From assembly GCA_002452295.1 (NCBI GenBank), contig DKEX01000011.1:204-6090 (forward strand): a stretch of 5,887 nt of DNA, in the 5' to 3' direction. Positions 1-4,898 of this stretch are shown piece by piece. The notes beneath the pieces were generated by a model, which saw nothing but the letters and a program-made list of their open reading frames with translations, ran no database searches and had not been told where the DNA came from. This DNA comes from Firmicutes bacterium UBA6811. Lineage in GTDB: Bacteria; Bacillota; SHA-98; UBA4971. A program made the position numbers and the translations under genes. The stretch's first letter is position 1. Each line of letters begins with the position of its first letter.

Positions 1-1
1 C

Positions 2-166
2 CGTCGTGCAAGCACCGGCAACCCCGAAGATTCTCCCAAACCGGCATGGATTCCTGAATTCACACTTGGCAGGGACCGCGCAGCGGGTAGCGAATCGGTA
101 TTGCAGAAAGTCCTCATAATCGGTTTCATATCACTTTGGAAGGAATATTCGAGGCGAGAAGCATGA
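2..166 (+). CDS. C-terminal end of an unrecognised upstream protein (partial)
   Basis: The frame beginning at base 2 is open for 54 codons from the window edge to a TGA at 164-166. Its last residues read KVLIIGFISLWKEYSRREA. I do not recognise the family. The main support is its end: the TGA overlaps the ATG at 163 of the downstream sensor gene as ATGA, the usual four-base overlap of co-translated genes. The other two forward frames are closed by stops in this stretch. If real, this is the 3' end of the gene before the sensor kinase in the same operon. Its start is outside the window, and a chance open frame in GC-rich DNA is not excluded. Confidence 0.4.
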   Translation, partial: RRASTGNPEDSPKPAWIPEFTLGRDRAAGSESVLQKVLIIGFISLWKEYSRREA

Positions 167-1215
167 ACGGCTGGTTCCCTTTGCAGAGGCGGCACCTGGC
201 TGGTCGCCTAATCCTGTACGTCACGCTGCTCCTCGTAGCCGTGATGGCAGTTACCACCGCCATCGGCGTGCGGAGCGAGAGCGTGCGCATCCTCGACCAG
301 ATGCGCAAGGACGGGGTGACGCTTGCGGAGTCCTACGCCCTCTCAATAGAGAACGCCATGGTCACCGACTCCGGCATCTCCCGCATCGTGGAAAAGGCCA
401 GAACCTCGGCGGGCGTGAGGTACCTGCGCATCTACGGCCAGAAGGGCAGGTTTCTTACTAGGGCCGACCTTCTCTCGGAAGAGCAGACCCCGCCCATGGA
501 CGTTTTCTCCCAGTTCGAGGTGGAACCTGATGACGCTCTGCTCGCCAGGGTGGTCGCCACTAATGCTCCCGCCGACGAGATTCAGCGATTGCCGTCCGGA
601 GAGACCATATTTCGCGTGATGGTCCCGCTGTACTTTTTCGGAAGCATGGTCGGAGCCGTGGAGATCGGCATGGATCTCGCCACGATGCGCGCAGCTATCC
701 GCCAGGCTACCCTCCAATCCGTCGGCCTCACGGTGGCCGCGATCATCGTTGGATCTCTCGGTGTCCTGTGGTTGGCGCTCAAGATCACAAGACCCTTGAG
801 CGTCCTCACGACCGCGGCGAGGCGAGCCGCGGCCGGCGACCTCTCCGCTCGCATCGACGTGCGCACCGGGGACGAGATCGAGGATCTCGCGACCGCCTTC
901 AACGTGATGGCCGAAAACCTTGGAGCGTCCATGGCGAACCTCAAGACAGCCTACCGGGAACTCGAGCGCCACATCGCCACCATCTGCGAGCTCAAGGAGT
1001 ACACTGATGGCATCCTCGCCGCTATCCCCACGGGCGTGATAACCGTGGACGCGGCAGGGGCCGTCATCACCGTCAACCGCGCCGGGTCAGAGATGCTGGA
1101 TCTCGCGCCTGATGTGTCCACGGCATGGGGTCCATTTCGAGAGGTGTTCCGTAATATCCCACCTCTCGTAGAACTCATCGCCGACTCTCTAAGTGAGGGT
1201 GCAAGAGACCGTTGA
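163..1215 (+). CDS. Truncated membrane sensor histidine kinase (TM-sensor-TM-HAMP-PAS, no kinase domain)
   Basis: This is the N-terminal half of a two-component sensor, numbered from ATG 163 (350 residues). A hydrophobic segment at about 15-35 is followed by an extracytoplasmic sensing region at about 36-184, which ends in a Cache-like strand pattern (IFRVMVPLYFFGSMVGAVEIG). A second membrane segment lies at about 187-207, then HAMP at about 208-260 (ITRPLSVLTTAARRAAAGDL, then GDEIEDLATAFNVMAENL). A coiled linker and the start of a PAS domain follow at about 281-345 (ILAAIPTGVITVDAAGAVITVNRAG). The HisKA and ATPase domains expected next are absent: after SLSEGA only RDR and a TGA remain. An upstream in-frame TTG at 136 exists, but ATG 163 is preferred because it lies in an ATGA overlap with the frame upstream and has GAGG eight bases before it. 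Without the kinase core it can probably sense but not phosphorylate. The break coincides with a 16-bp repeat and an inverted-repeat segment. Confidence 0.85.
   Translation: MNGWFPLQRRHLAGRLILYVTLLLVAVMAVTTAIGVRSESVRILDQMRKDGVTLAESYALSIENAMVTDSGISRIVEKARTSAGVRYLRIYGQKGRFLTRADLLSEEQTPPMDVFSQFEVEPDDALLARVVATNAPADEIQRLPSGETIFRVMVPLYFFGSMVGAVEIGMDLATMRAAIRQATLQSVGLTVAAIIVGSLGVLWLALKITRPLSVLTTAARRAAAGDLSARIDVRTGDEIEDLATAFNVMAENLGASMANLKTAYRELERHIATICELKEYTDGILAAIPTGVITVDAAGAVITVNRAGSEMLDLAPDVSTAWGPFREVFRNIPPLVELIADSLSEGARDR
1189..1204. repeat. 16-bp direct repeat, left copy
   Basis: CTAAGTGAGGGTGCAA is identical to 5866-5881 in the same orientation, and the bases on either side differ. Here it encodes LSEGA in the sensor kinase frame. 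On the minus strand it supplies the TAG stop (1191-1189) of the secreted-protein frame. It ends at 1204, exactly where the inverted repeat of the neighbouring 108-bp segment begins. It could be a target duplication or attachment-type core around an insertion, or a short homology used in a rearrangement. Confidence 0.75.
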
Positions 1216-2085
1216 TTTTCCCCAGTAGCTACCAGTTCGGCCGTGGGCGGCGACCGTTTTCCGGGATTCCACCGAGCTGCGTTGCCATAAAGTGGAGGAA
1301 ATCAACGGTCTCAGGCTCCAGTAGTCAGCATAGGTTACGGTGATCCGGAACGCCCTTCGCATCCACGCGAAGCCCACCGTCCCTTCGAGAAGGACCTCCT
1401 TCGTGCACCACGCGTCTCCTTCGATGGGCCCGTAACCAATGGTGGCACCCTGGACTCCGACCACCCCCGTTACCCGGCTGCCTGTGATATGTACCTCGAC
1501 CGGGGCCCCGGTTGCCTCGTCCAGCCACGCGATGCCTTTTGCGAGACCGTTGGCCTTCCGCTGAGAAAACGCGAACGCCACGCAGTGTCTCCCGTCGATC
1601 CCCCGCCTCTCACCCGTGCGGCTTGCGGAAACGTCCTGCTGAACCCCAGGATCAAAGGGCGAGCCACGGAATAGCTCTAGCGGGGGAAGCCCGACGGGAC
1701 CTTGCCCGTCGCGCAGCAGGTCACCCGCAGACTGCCGCTCATTAGACGACACCGCGGCGCCGTCCTCCACGAACCTCACGTCTCTCGCGACGAGGTCGCC
1801 GCCAGGCCCCATTTCCACGCGCACCCAGGCTTCCTGAGATTGCTCCGGCACGCCGGACACGTCAAGGATCTCAACCCTGACAACCACCAGCCCGGGCACC
1901 CAGTCCATGTTTGCGCTGGCGAGGGCCACGGCCCGCTCCCAGGCCGGGTCCGTCGGTGGACCGGGCCTACCAACGGCACTGACCCGCGGGCTTGCAACCA
2001 GGATGGCAAGGGCTACCGCCCCCGCGACCATTCTATGGCCCACCCATCCGCGGCCGCTGTAGCCTGGCTTGGCCCTGCCCTCCAC
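1189..2085 (-). CDS. Secreted protein of unknown function, C-terminus probably altered
   Basis: A signal peptide is visible: hydrophobic core MVAGAVALAILVA at residues 19-31, then SPRVSA before a likely signal peptidase I cut near residue 37. The mature part is Trp-, Val- and Gly-rich. Residues 184-257 contain GIAWLDEATGAPVEVHITGS, an EG..W motif and a RITVTYADYW strand. This recalls beta-rich lipoprotein-carrier (LolA/RseB-like) folds, but only weakly. Cys168 and Cys227 could form a disulfide. Start choice is open: GTG 2085 has GGTGGGGAG only two bases before it, GTG 2043 gives a conventional short n-region, and ATG 2031 is also possible. From residue 259 to 298 the frame runs through the inverted-repeat segment and stops inside the 16-bp repeat, so this tail is probably not native. 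Before the IS insertion the gene likely followed the CGNR regulator directly. Confidence 0.65.
   Translation of the reverse strand: MEGRAKPGYSGRGWVGHRMVAGAVALAILVASPRVSAVGRPGPPTDPAWERAVALASANMDWVPGLVVVRVEILDVSGVPEQSQEAWVRVEMGPGGDLVARDVRFVEDGAAVSSNERQSAGDLLRDGQGPVGLPPLELFRGSPFDPGVQQDVSASRTGERRGIDGRHCVAFAFSQRKANGLAKGIAWLDEATGAPVEVHITGSRVTGVVGVQGATIGYGPIEGDAWCTKEVLLEGTVGFAWMRRAFRITVTYADYWSLRPLISSTLWQRSSVESRKTVAAHGRTGSYWGKSTVSCTLT
1205..1312. mobile_element. 108-bp segment with terminal inverted repeats (possible mini-element or IS remnant)
   Basis: The left arm at 1205-1221 (GAGACCGTTGATTTTCC) and the right arm at 1297-1312 (GGAAATCAACGGTCTC) are inverted copies differing by one T. A third, shorter relative, GACCGTTTTCC, lies inside at 1252-1262, and GTAGCTAC at 1225-1232 is palindromic. 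The segment lies precisely between the end of the truncated kinase and the place where the secreted protein's frame changes character, and its left edge abuts the 16-bp repeat. It is too short to encode a transposase. No short duplication directly flanks both of its own ends, so a simple MITE insertion is not shown. I do not recognise the IS family of the arms. Confidence 0.45.
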
Positions 2086-3686
2086 AGCTCCCCACCTGCC
2101 GCCAGCCTAAGAGTTCTCCCGCTCCTGAACCTCCCCACGGCTAAAGCCGGGGAGTTCTGAGGGGAAACTACCGCCGCCTCTTCCGAGCTCTCGCCGGAGG
2201 CTTGCGCCGCCGCTACAACATCTCGGCCCTCGGCTTTGGCTGTCCCCTCTTGCGCGAGCGACCCGCTCCGACTCCGGGGCGCCGCCCCGAAGGAGAACGG
2301 CACCAGCCGTCCACTCGCAGGTTGGGTGGCACGGCTCCACGCCGCCCGCAGGAGCGGTTCCGCACCTGACCAGCGCTTTTGCGCCAGGTCCGCGTGGAGC
2401 AAGTGGTCTTCTCCCACGCACCGCGCCAGGAACGCGCTGTAGAGGTCGCGCTGCATCTCGACCCCGCAGGCACAGGCGTGGACGCGCTGGGAAAGGGACT
2501 TCTTTTGGAGGGTCCCGCAAGCATGGCAGGTCTGGGAGAGCTTCGCCGTGCAGGCCGGGAATTCGATCACCTCGCCGCCGGCGCTTTCAGCCTTGCGGCG
2601 GAGGATCGAAAGAAAAAGCCCCGGCGCCCGCACGCTCACCGACCGGCCATATTGGCGTTGGAACGCCCGATACGAAAGCTTTTCGGTCTTGATGCGCTTA
2701 CCCATCGCCAGCACGCGGTGGGCCATCTGCCCGTGCAGGGTCTTACGGTGCGCCGCCTCCCGGCGGAGGAGTTCCGCCAGCGCCTCCCCGGTCCGATGCT
2801 GCCGGTTGGATTTCCGCCAGCGCTTCGGCCCCGGCTTCACCCGGCCATCGGGCAGGTAGTTGTCCGGGTTGTTCGCGCGGCGTTGGCGGTCCAGCTTGCG
2901 CTGCAGCCGCCGGATGAGCCGGTGATTCCGCGCGACCTCCTCGCAGAACGGGACGAGGAGTGCGCTATCCTCCCCGACCACAGCGATGGTCGAGGGGCCG
3001 ATGTCCAAGCCCACCTCCCCATCGCCGACGACGCGCTGCAGCTTCCGGTATGGAGTGCCCTCGCAAACGAGCTGAACGAAAAACCGGTCCCGCCCGCCGA
3101 GCTTGCGCCGCACCAACCGCCCATACTTCACCCGGCAGCCGAGCGCATGGGCGATCACCGGGTCCTCCGGGTCGATCCTGGCGGGGAGGATGAGACCTTT
3201 CCATTCCACTGCGTCGCCTCGCCACCGTATCCCGGCGTGGTTCGACTTGCCCTCCACCGTGTCTAACTGCCGATGCCCTTTGAACCGGGGACGGCCGCGT
3301 TTCCCAAGCACCCACTGCTCCACTGCCGCAAACGCGCGGGAGGCCAGCTTCTGTGCCACATGGACGTCTAGGTGCTCACGGAATGCCCGTTGGCGCAACC
3401 GCACCGCGTACCGCTGCAAGGCGGCGCCGGTGAACTCCACCGACCGCCGGACGGAGCGGAAGCAGGCGGTACGTTCCTCACCCTTCGGCAGATGCCGAGC
3501 CTTCCGGTACGCACGGCGCTCGCGCATCAATCGCGCTCGCCTGAGCGCCTCCCCGAGGCAGGCATTGTACACCTGCCGCGCCGCCTCCAGACGGGCATTC
3601 AATACCTGCGTCTCCGCAGGGGCGGCCCGCAGGGGAAGCTCGCAGACGAAGGACGGGGTGCGCTCAGACCCGCTTCTGTTGTTCAA
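2013..3686 (-). CDS. tnpB: TnpB, RNA-guided RuvC nuclease of the IS605 element
   Basis: TnpB uses a guide RNA from the element's right end to cut DNA next to a target motif. In numbering of the continuous frame from GTG 4094, RuvC-I is VGLDIGPSTIAVV (Asp364), RuvC-II is GKRIKTEKLSYRAF (Glu471), and RuvC-III is MQRDLYSAFLA (Asp550). A zinc ribbon lies between the last two (CHAC at 523-526, CAC at 541-543). All catalytic residues are present. The N-terminal region (RTPSFVCELPLRAAP, then LEAARQVYNACL) matches this TnpB branch. The start is uncertain: TTG 3686 overlaps the tnpA 3' end but has no clear Shine-Dalgarno site, and the frame is open back to 4094 as a TnpA-TnpB fusion. The last ~37 residues (from about 657) come from DNA beyond the right end, so the natural C-terminus is not certain. 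Confidence 0.85.
   Translation of the reverse strand: MNNRSGSERTPSFVCELPLRAAPAETQVLNARLEAARQVYNACLGEALRRARLMRERRAYRKARHLPKGEERTACFRSVRRSVEFTGAALQRYAVRLRQRAFREHLDVHVAQKLASRAFAAVEQWVLGKRGRPRFKGHRQLDTVEGKSNHAGIRWRGDAVEWKGLILPARIDPEDPVIAHALGCRVKYGRLVRRKLGGRDRFFVQLVCEGTPYRKLQRVVGDGEVGLDIGPSTIAVVGEDSALLVPFCEEVARNHRLIRRLQRKLDRQRRANNPDNYLPDGRVKPGPKRWRKSNRQHRTGEALAELLRREAAHRKTLHGQMAHRVLAMGKRIKTEKLSYRAFQRQYGRSVSVRAPGLFLSILRRKAESAGGEVIEFPACTAKLSQTCHACGTLQKKSLSQRVHACACGVEMQRDLYSAFLARCVGEDHLLHADLAQKRWSGAEPLLRAAWSRATQPASGRLVPFSFGAAPRSRSGSLAQEGTAKAEGRDVVAAAQASGESSEEAAVVSPQNSPALAVGRFRSGRTLRLAAGGELWRAGPSQATAAADGWAIEWSRGR
2125..2300 (-). ncRNA. Predicted TnpB guide RNA scaffold (omega RNA), right end of the IS
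   Basis: In IS605-group elements the RNA used by TnpB is transcribed from the 3' part of tnpB through the right-end hairpin, with the guide in the adjacent flank. The terminal hairpin is visible at 2131-2154: CTCCCC pairs with GGGGAG and an inner GGC/GCC forms the top. The scaffold end would be GTTCAG at 2130-2125, and the guide would be the next bases, minus strand 2124 to about 2105. The 5' limit at 2300 is a nominal value from the usual scaffold size, not something the sequence fixes. Confidence 0.45.
2127..2157 (-). repeat. Right-end hairpin of the IS605 element
   Basis: CTCCCC (2131-2136) pairs with GGGGAG (2149-2154). GGCT/AGCC forms the upper stem, offset by two unpaired bases (2137-2138). 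GAA (2127-2129) with TTC (2155-2157) extends the foot past one bulged base. This imperfect, asymmetric hairpin is the form bound by TnpA at IS200/IS605 ends. It overlaps the 3' end of the tnpB frame. Confidence 0.75.
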
Positions 3687-4070
3687 TGTACTGCTTGATG
3701 ACAGCAAGCGGCGCCCCCCCACCGTGGCGACGAAGTAGCTGTTCGTCCAGAGGGTCGGCAGCCGGCTCCGGAGCCAGCGGAATTCGTCCCTCAACAACCG
3801 CGACGACCGGCCCTTAATCCTCCGCACCAGCTGGTGGATGCCGAACTGCGGATCGGCCTCCACCAGCAGGTGAACGTGGTCCGGCATGACCTCCAGTTCG
3901 ATGACCTCCGCGCCGCATTCTTCCGATACGGCGCATATAATGTCCCTCAGCCGCTCGGCAACTTCCGGCACCAAGACCGGACGGCGGTACTTCGGGCACC
4001 AGATAACGTGGTACTTGCAGGAGTATACCACGTTGTTGTTCGACTTGTATTCCACCGTGTAGCCCCGCAT
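3664..4070 (-). CDS. tnpA: TnpA, IS200-type Y1/HUH transposase, with one-base frameshift
   Basis: This single-strand transposase cuts and rejoins the element's hairpin ends. From ATG 4070 the protein begins with the typical N-terminal block (VVYSCKYHVIWCPKYRRPVL). The HUH metal-binding motif is HVH within MPDHVHLLVEA (residues 65-67 from this ATG), and the C-terminal WTNSYFVATVGG block is present. The nucleophilic tyrosine expected in the final helix lies in the -1 frame after a run of seven G (minus strand, 3720-3714): APLAVIKQYIEQQKRV then TGA at 3666-3664. With one extra G the protein is 135 residues with the Tyr at 128, the usual size and place. In the sequence as given, the HUH half instead continues into tnpB. 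A GTG at 4094 could extend the N-terminus by eight residues. Confidence 0.8.
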
Positions 4071-4076
4071 GAAAAT

Positions 4077-4085
4077 ATTGTACCA
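4077..4085 (-). promoter_or_regulatory. Extended -10 promoter for tnpA
   Basis: The minus strand reads TGGTACAAT (4085-4077), a TGn extended -10 with a good TACAAT hexamer. No convincing -35 lies 16-18 bases upstream, as is common for extended -10 promoters. The ATG of tnpA at 4070 falls six bases after the hexamer, about where transcription should start. No Shine-Dalgarno site precedes it, so the transcript may be leaderless. Low transposase expression is typical of this family. Confidence 0.45.
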
Positions 4086-4113
4086 TATACCCACCGCCTA
4101 ATCCAGGAAAACT

Positions 4114-4157
4114 GGCCGCCTTATCCCCCTGTCTGAAGCCAGGGGCTTGCGGCGGCC
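4114..4157. terminator. Nested left-end hairpin of the IS, possibly also a bidirectional terminator
   Basis: GGCCGCC (4114-4120) pairs with GGCGGCC (4151-4157). Inside it, CCCCTG (4126-4131) pairs with CAGGGG (4140-4145), and an alternative small hairpin AAGCC/GGCTT (4136-4140 and 4144-4148) overlaps that stem. The inner structure is the likely TnpA-binding left-end hairpin. On the plus strand the outer stem is followed by TTTTCTTT (4158-4165); on the minus strand it is followed by AGTTTTCC (4113-4106). It therefore also has the form of an intrinsic terminator in both directions. On the minus strand it would stop transcription leaving the CGNR gene before it enters the IS. Confidence 0.55.
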
Positions 4158-4167
4158 TTTTCTTTGG

Positions 4168-4830
4168 TCAAGGTTCCGTATGGGCCACGCGGGCACTGCT
4201 CGCGCGTTGTTTGTGCGTCTTCCTGTAGTGCCTCCTCGCCTTGGCCCGGTTTCCGCAACTCTCCATAGAGCACCACTTCCGGGTGCGGTTCTTGCTCGTG
4301 TCGAGGAAAAGCCATCCGCATCCATCACCGGGGCACTCACGCACCCGGTCGAGATCCTTCGATGTCAGGAGGCGAGCGGCCGACCATGCCACCGGCCAGA
4401 GCATTCTATCCAGTTCGCCCTGGCCGGCCGCCCAGTCCCAGGTGAAGCCCTCATCTGCAGGGATGACCCTGAGATGCATCAAGGCGGTGGCAAGGGCGGT
4501 ATTTAGAGTGGCAAGGTCGGCAGGCTCCACGCTCCTTCGCGCAGCAATCGCCGAGAAGATCCGGTACAATGCTTCCCGCAGGGTAATCGCCCTTTCCAGG
4601 ACCGATGCAGCCTCCTCTGCTCCGCTCTCGGCCGCGCGCACAAGGCTCCGGGCCTGGCCCTCTGTCAGCGCACCGGCATGTCGGCTCCAGGCCGCCAGGT
4701 CAGAAAAGCCGGTCAGCCATTCCCTGGGGTGATCGCTGGCGTGCCAATCCACGGTATTCGCGAAATCCAGGCAGAGCCTGCCCCCTACCAGCTCGAGGTT
4801 TCCCGCCCAGGTGTTCGCATCATCCACCAA
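4168..4830 (-). CDS. CGNR zinc-finger regulator (ABATE + zf-CGNR)
   Basis: The 220-residue protein is a putative stress or metabolite-responsive transcription regulator of the ABATE/CGNR family. The N-terminal ABATE-like domain starts with LELVGGRLCLDFANTVDW (residues 12-29), the family's hallmark opening, followed by a helical middle. The C-terminal zinc finger has Cys166, Cys171, Cys187 and Cys192, the last within CGNR (192-195). It is followed by a basic helix (AKARRHYRKTHKQRA) suited to DNA binding. The start is TTG 4830 with AAAGGAG seven bases upstream; the adjacent GTG 4827 is an alternative. Its stop TGA (4170-4168) lies within the TTGAC next to the IS, so the insertion landed at the very end of the gene and left it intact. 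It diverges from the DUF3795 gene. Effector and target genes cannot be read from the sequence. Confidence 0.9.
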   Translation of the reverse strand: MVDDANTWAGNLELVGGRLCLDFANTVDWHASDHPREWLTGFSDLAAWSRHAGALTEGQARSLVRAAESGAEEAASVLERAITLREALYRIFSAIAARRSVEPADLATLNTALATALMHLRVIPADEGFTWDWAAGQGELDRMLWPVAWSAARLLTSKDLDRVRECPGDGCGWLFLDTSKNRTRKWCSMESCGNRAKARRHYRKTHKQRASSARVAHTEP

Positions 4831-4837
4831 TCCTCGT

Positions 4838-4844
4838 CTCCTTT
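4838..4844 (-). promoter_or_regulatory. Ribosome binding site of the CGNR gene
   Basis: AAAGGAG on the minus strand lies seven bases before TTG 4830 and ten before GTG 4827. It supports initiation at one of these non-ATG codons. No ATG is available nearby in the frame. Confidence 0.7.
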
Positions 4845-4869
4845 GATGTATCTAACCCATCAGTGCCTA

Positions 4870-4898
4870 TTGACAGGTTAGGTCCCCGCTGATATTAT
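4870..4898 (+). promoter_or_regulatory. Sigma-70 promoter reading toward the DUF3795 gene
   Basis: A consensus TTGACA (4870-4875) is separated by exactly 17 bases from TATTAT (4893-4898). The expected start of transcription is about 4905. The next clear gene on this strand is at 5278, leaving a leader of about 370 nt. The -35 box sits between CTAACC (4852-4857) and GGTTAG (4876-4881), an inverted pair, with another GGTTAG at 4923-4928. Direct repeats of CTGATAT (4889-4895, 4903-4909) overlap the -10 and start. These may be operator sites, perhaps for the divergently encoded CGNR protein. Confidence 0.7.

Larger units (their letters stand above)
2125..4166 (-). mobile_element. IS200/IS605-family insertion sequence (tnpA + tnpB with end hairpins)
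   Basis: The element holds tnpA and tnpB in order on the minus strand between two hairpin ends, as IS605-group elements do. The left end contains a nested hairpin (4114-4157). The right end is the hairpin at 2131-2154, and the element probably finishes at GTTCAG (2130-2125). These elements insert 3' of a short AT-rich motif without target duplication. A TTGAC (minus strand, 4171-4167) stands immediately outside the left end, resembling the TTGAT target of ISDra2, so the left boundary is placed after it. Boundaries are accurate to several bases only. The TnpB catalytic residues are intact, whereas tnpA carries an apparent one-base shift. Confidence 0.85.

Noticed and set aside
343..972. Long minus-strand frame opposite the sensor kinase
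   Set aside because: The composition (His/Gly/Arg-rich, no domains) is that of an antisense shadow, and the plus-strand frame has clear HAMP and PAS motifs.
1702..2160. Plus-strand 152-codon frame over the secreted-protein gene and the IS right end
   Set aside because: It crosses the IS boundary and is antisense to a gene with a signal peptide; no motif is visible.
2105..2160. CRISPR-like repeat, because GAGTTCT occurs at 2111-2117 and 2152-2158
   Set aside because: Only two short copies; the structure is explained by the IS right-end hairpin and its flank.
2379..3738. Plus-strand frames opposite tnpB (2379-3266, 3103-3738, 3372-3698)
   Set aside because: They lie antisense to well-recognised TnpB motifs and have Arg/Pro-rich composition without domain features.
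4147..4732. Plus-strand frames opposite the CGNR gene
   Set aside because: The minus strand has the CGNR zinc finger, ABATE start and a good ribosome site; the opposite frames have none.
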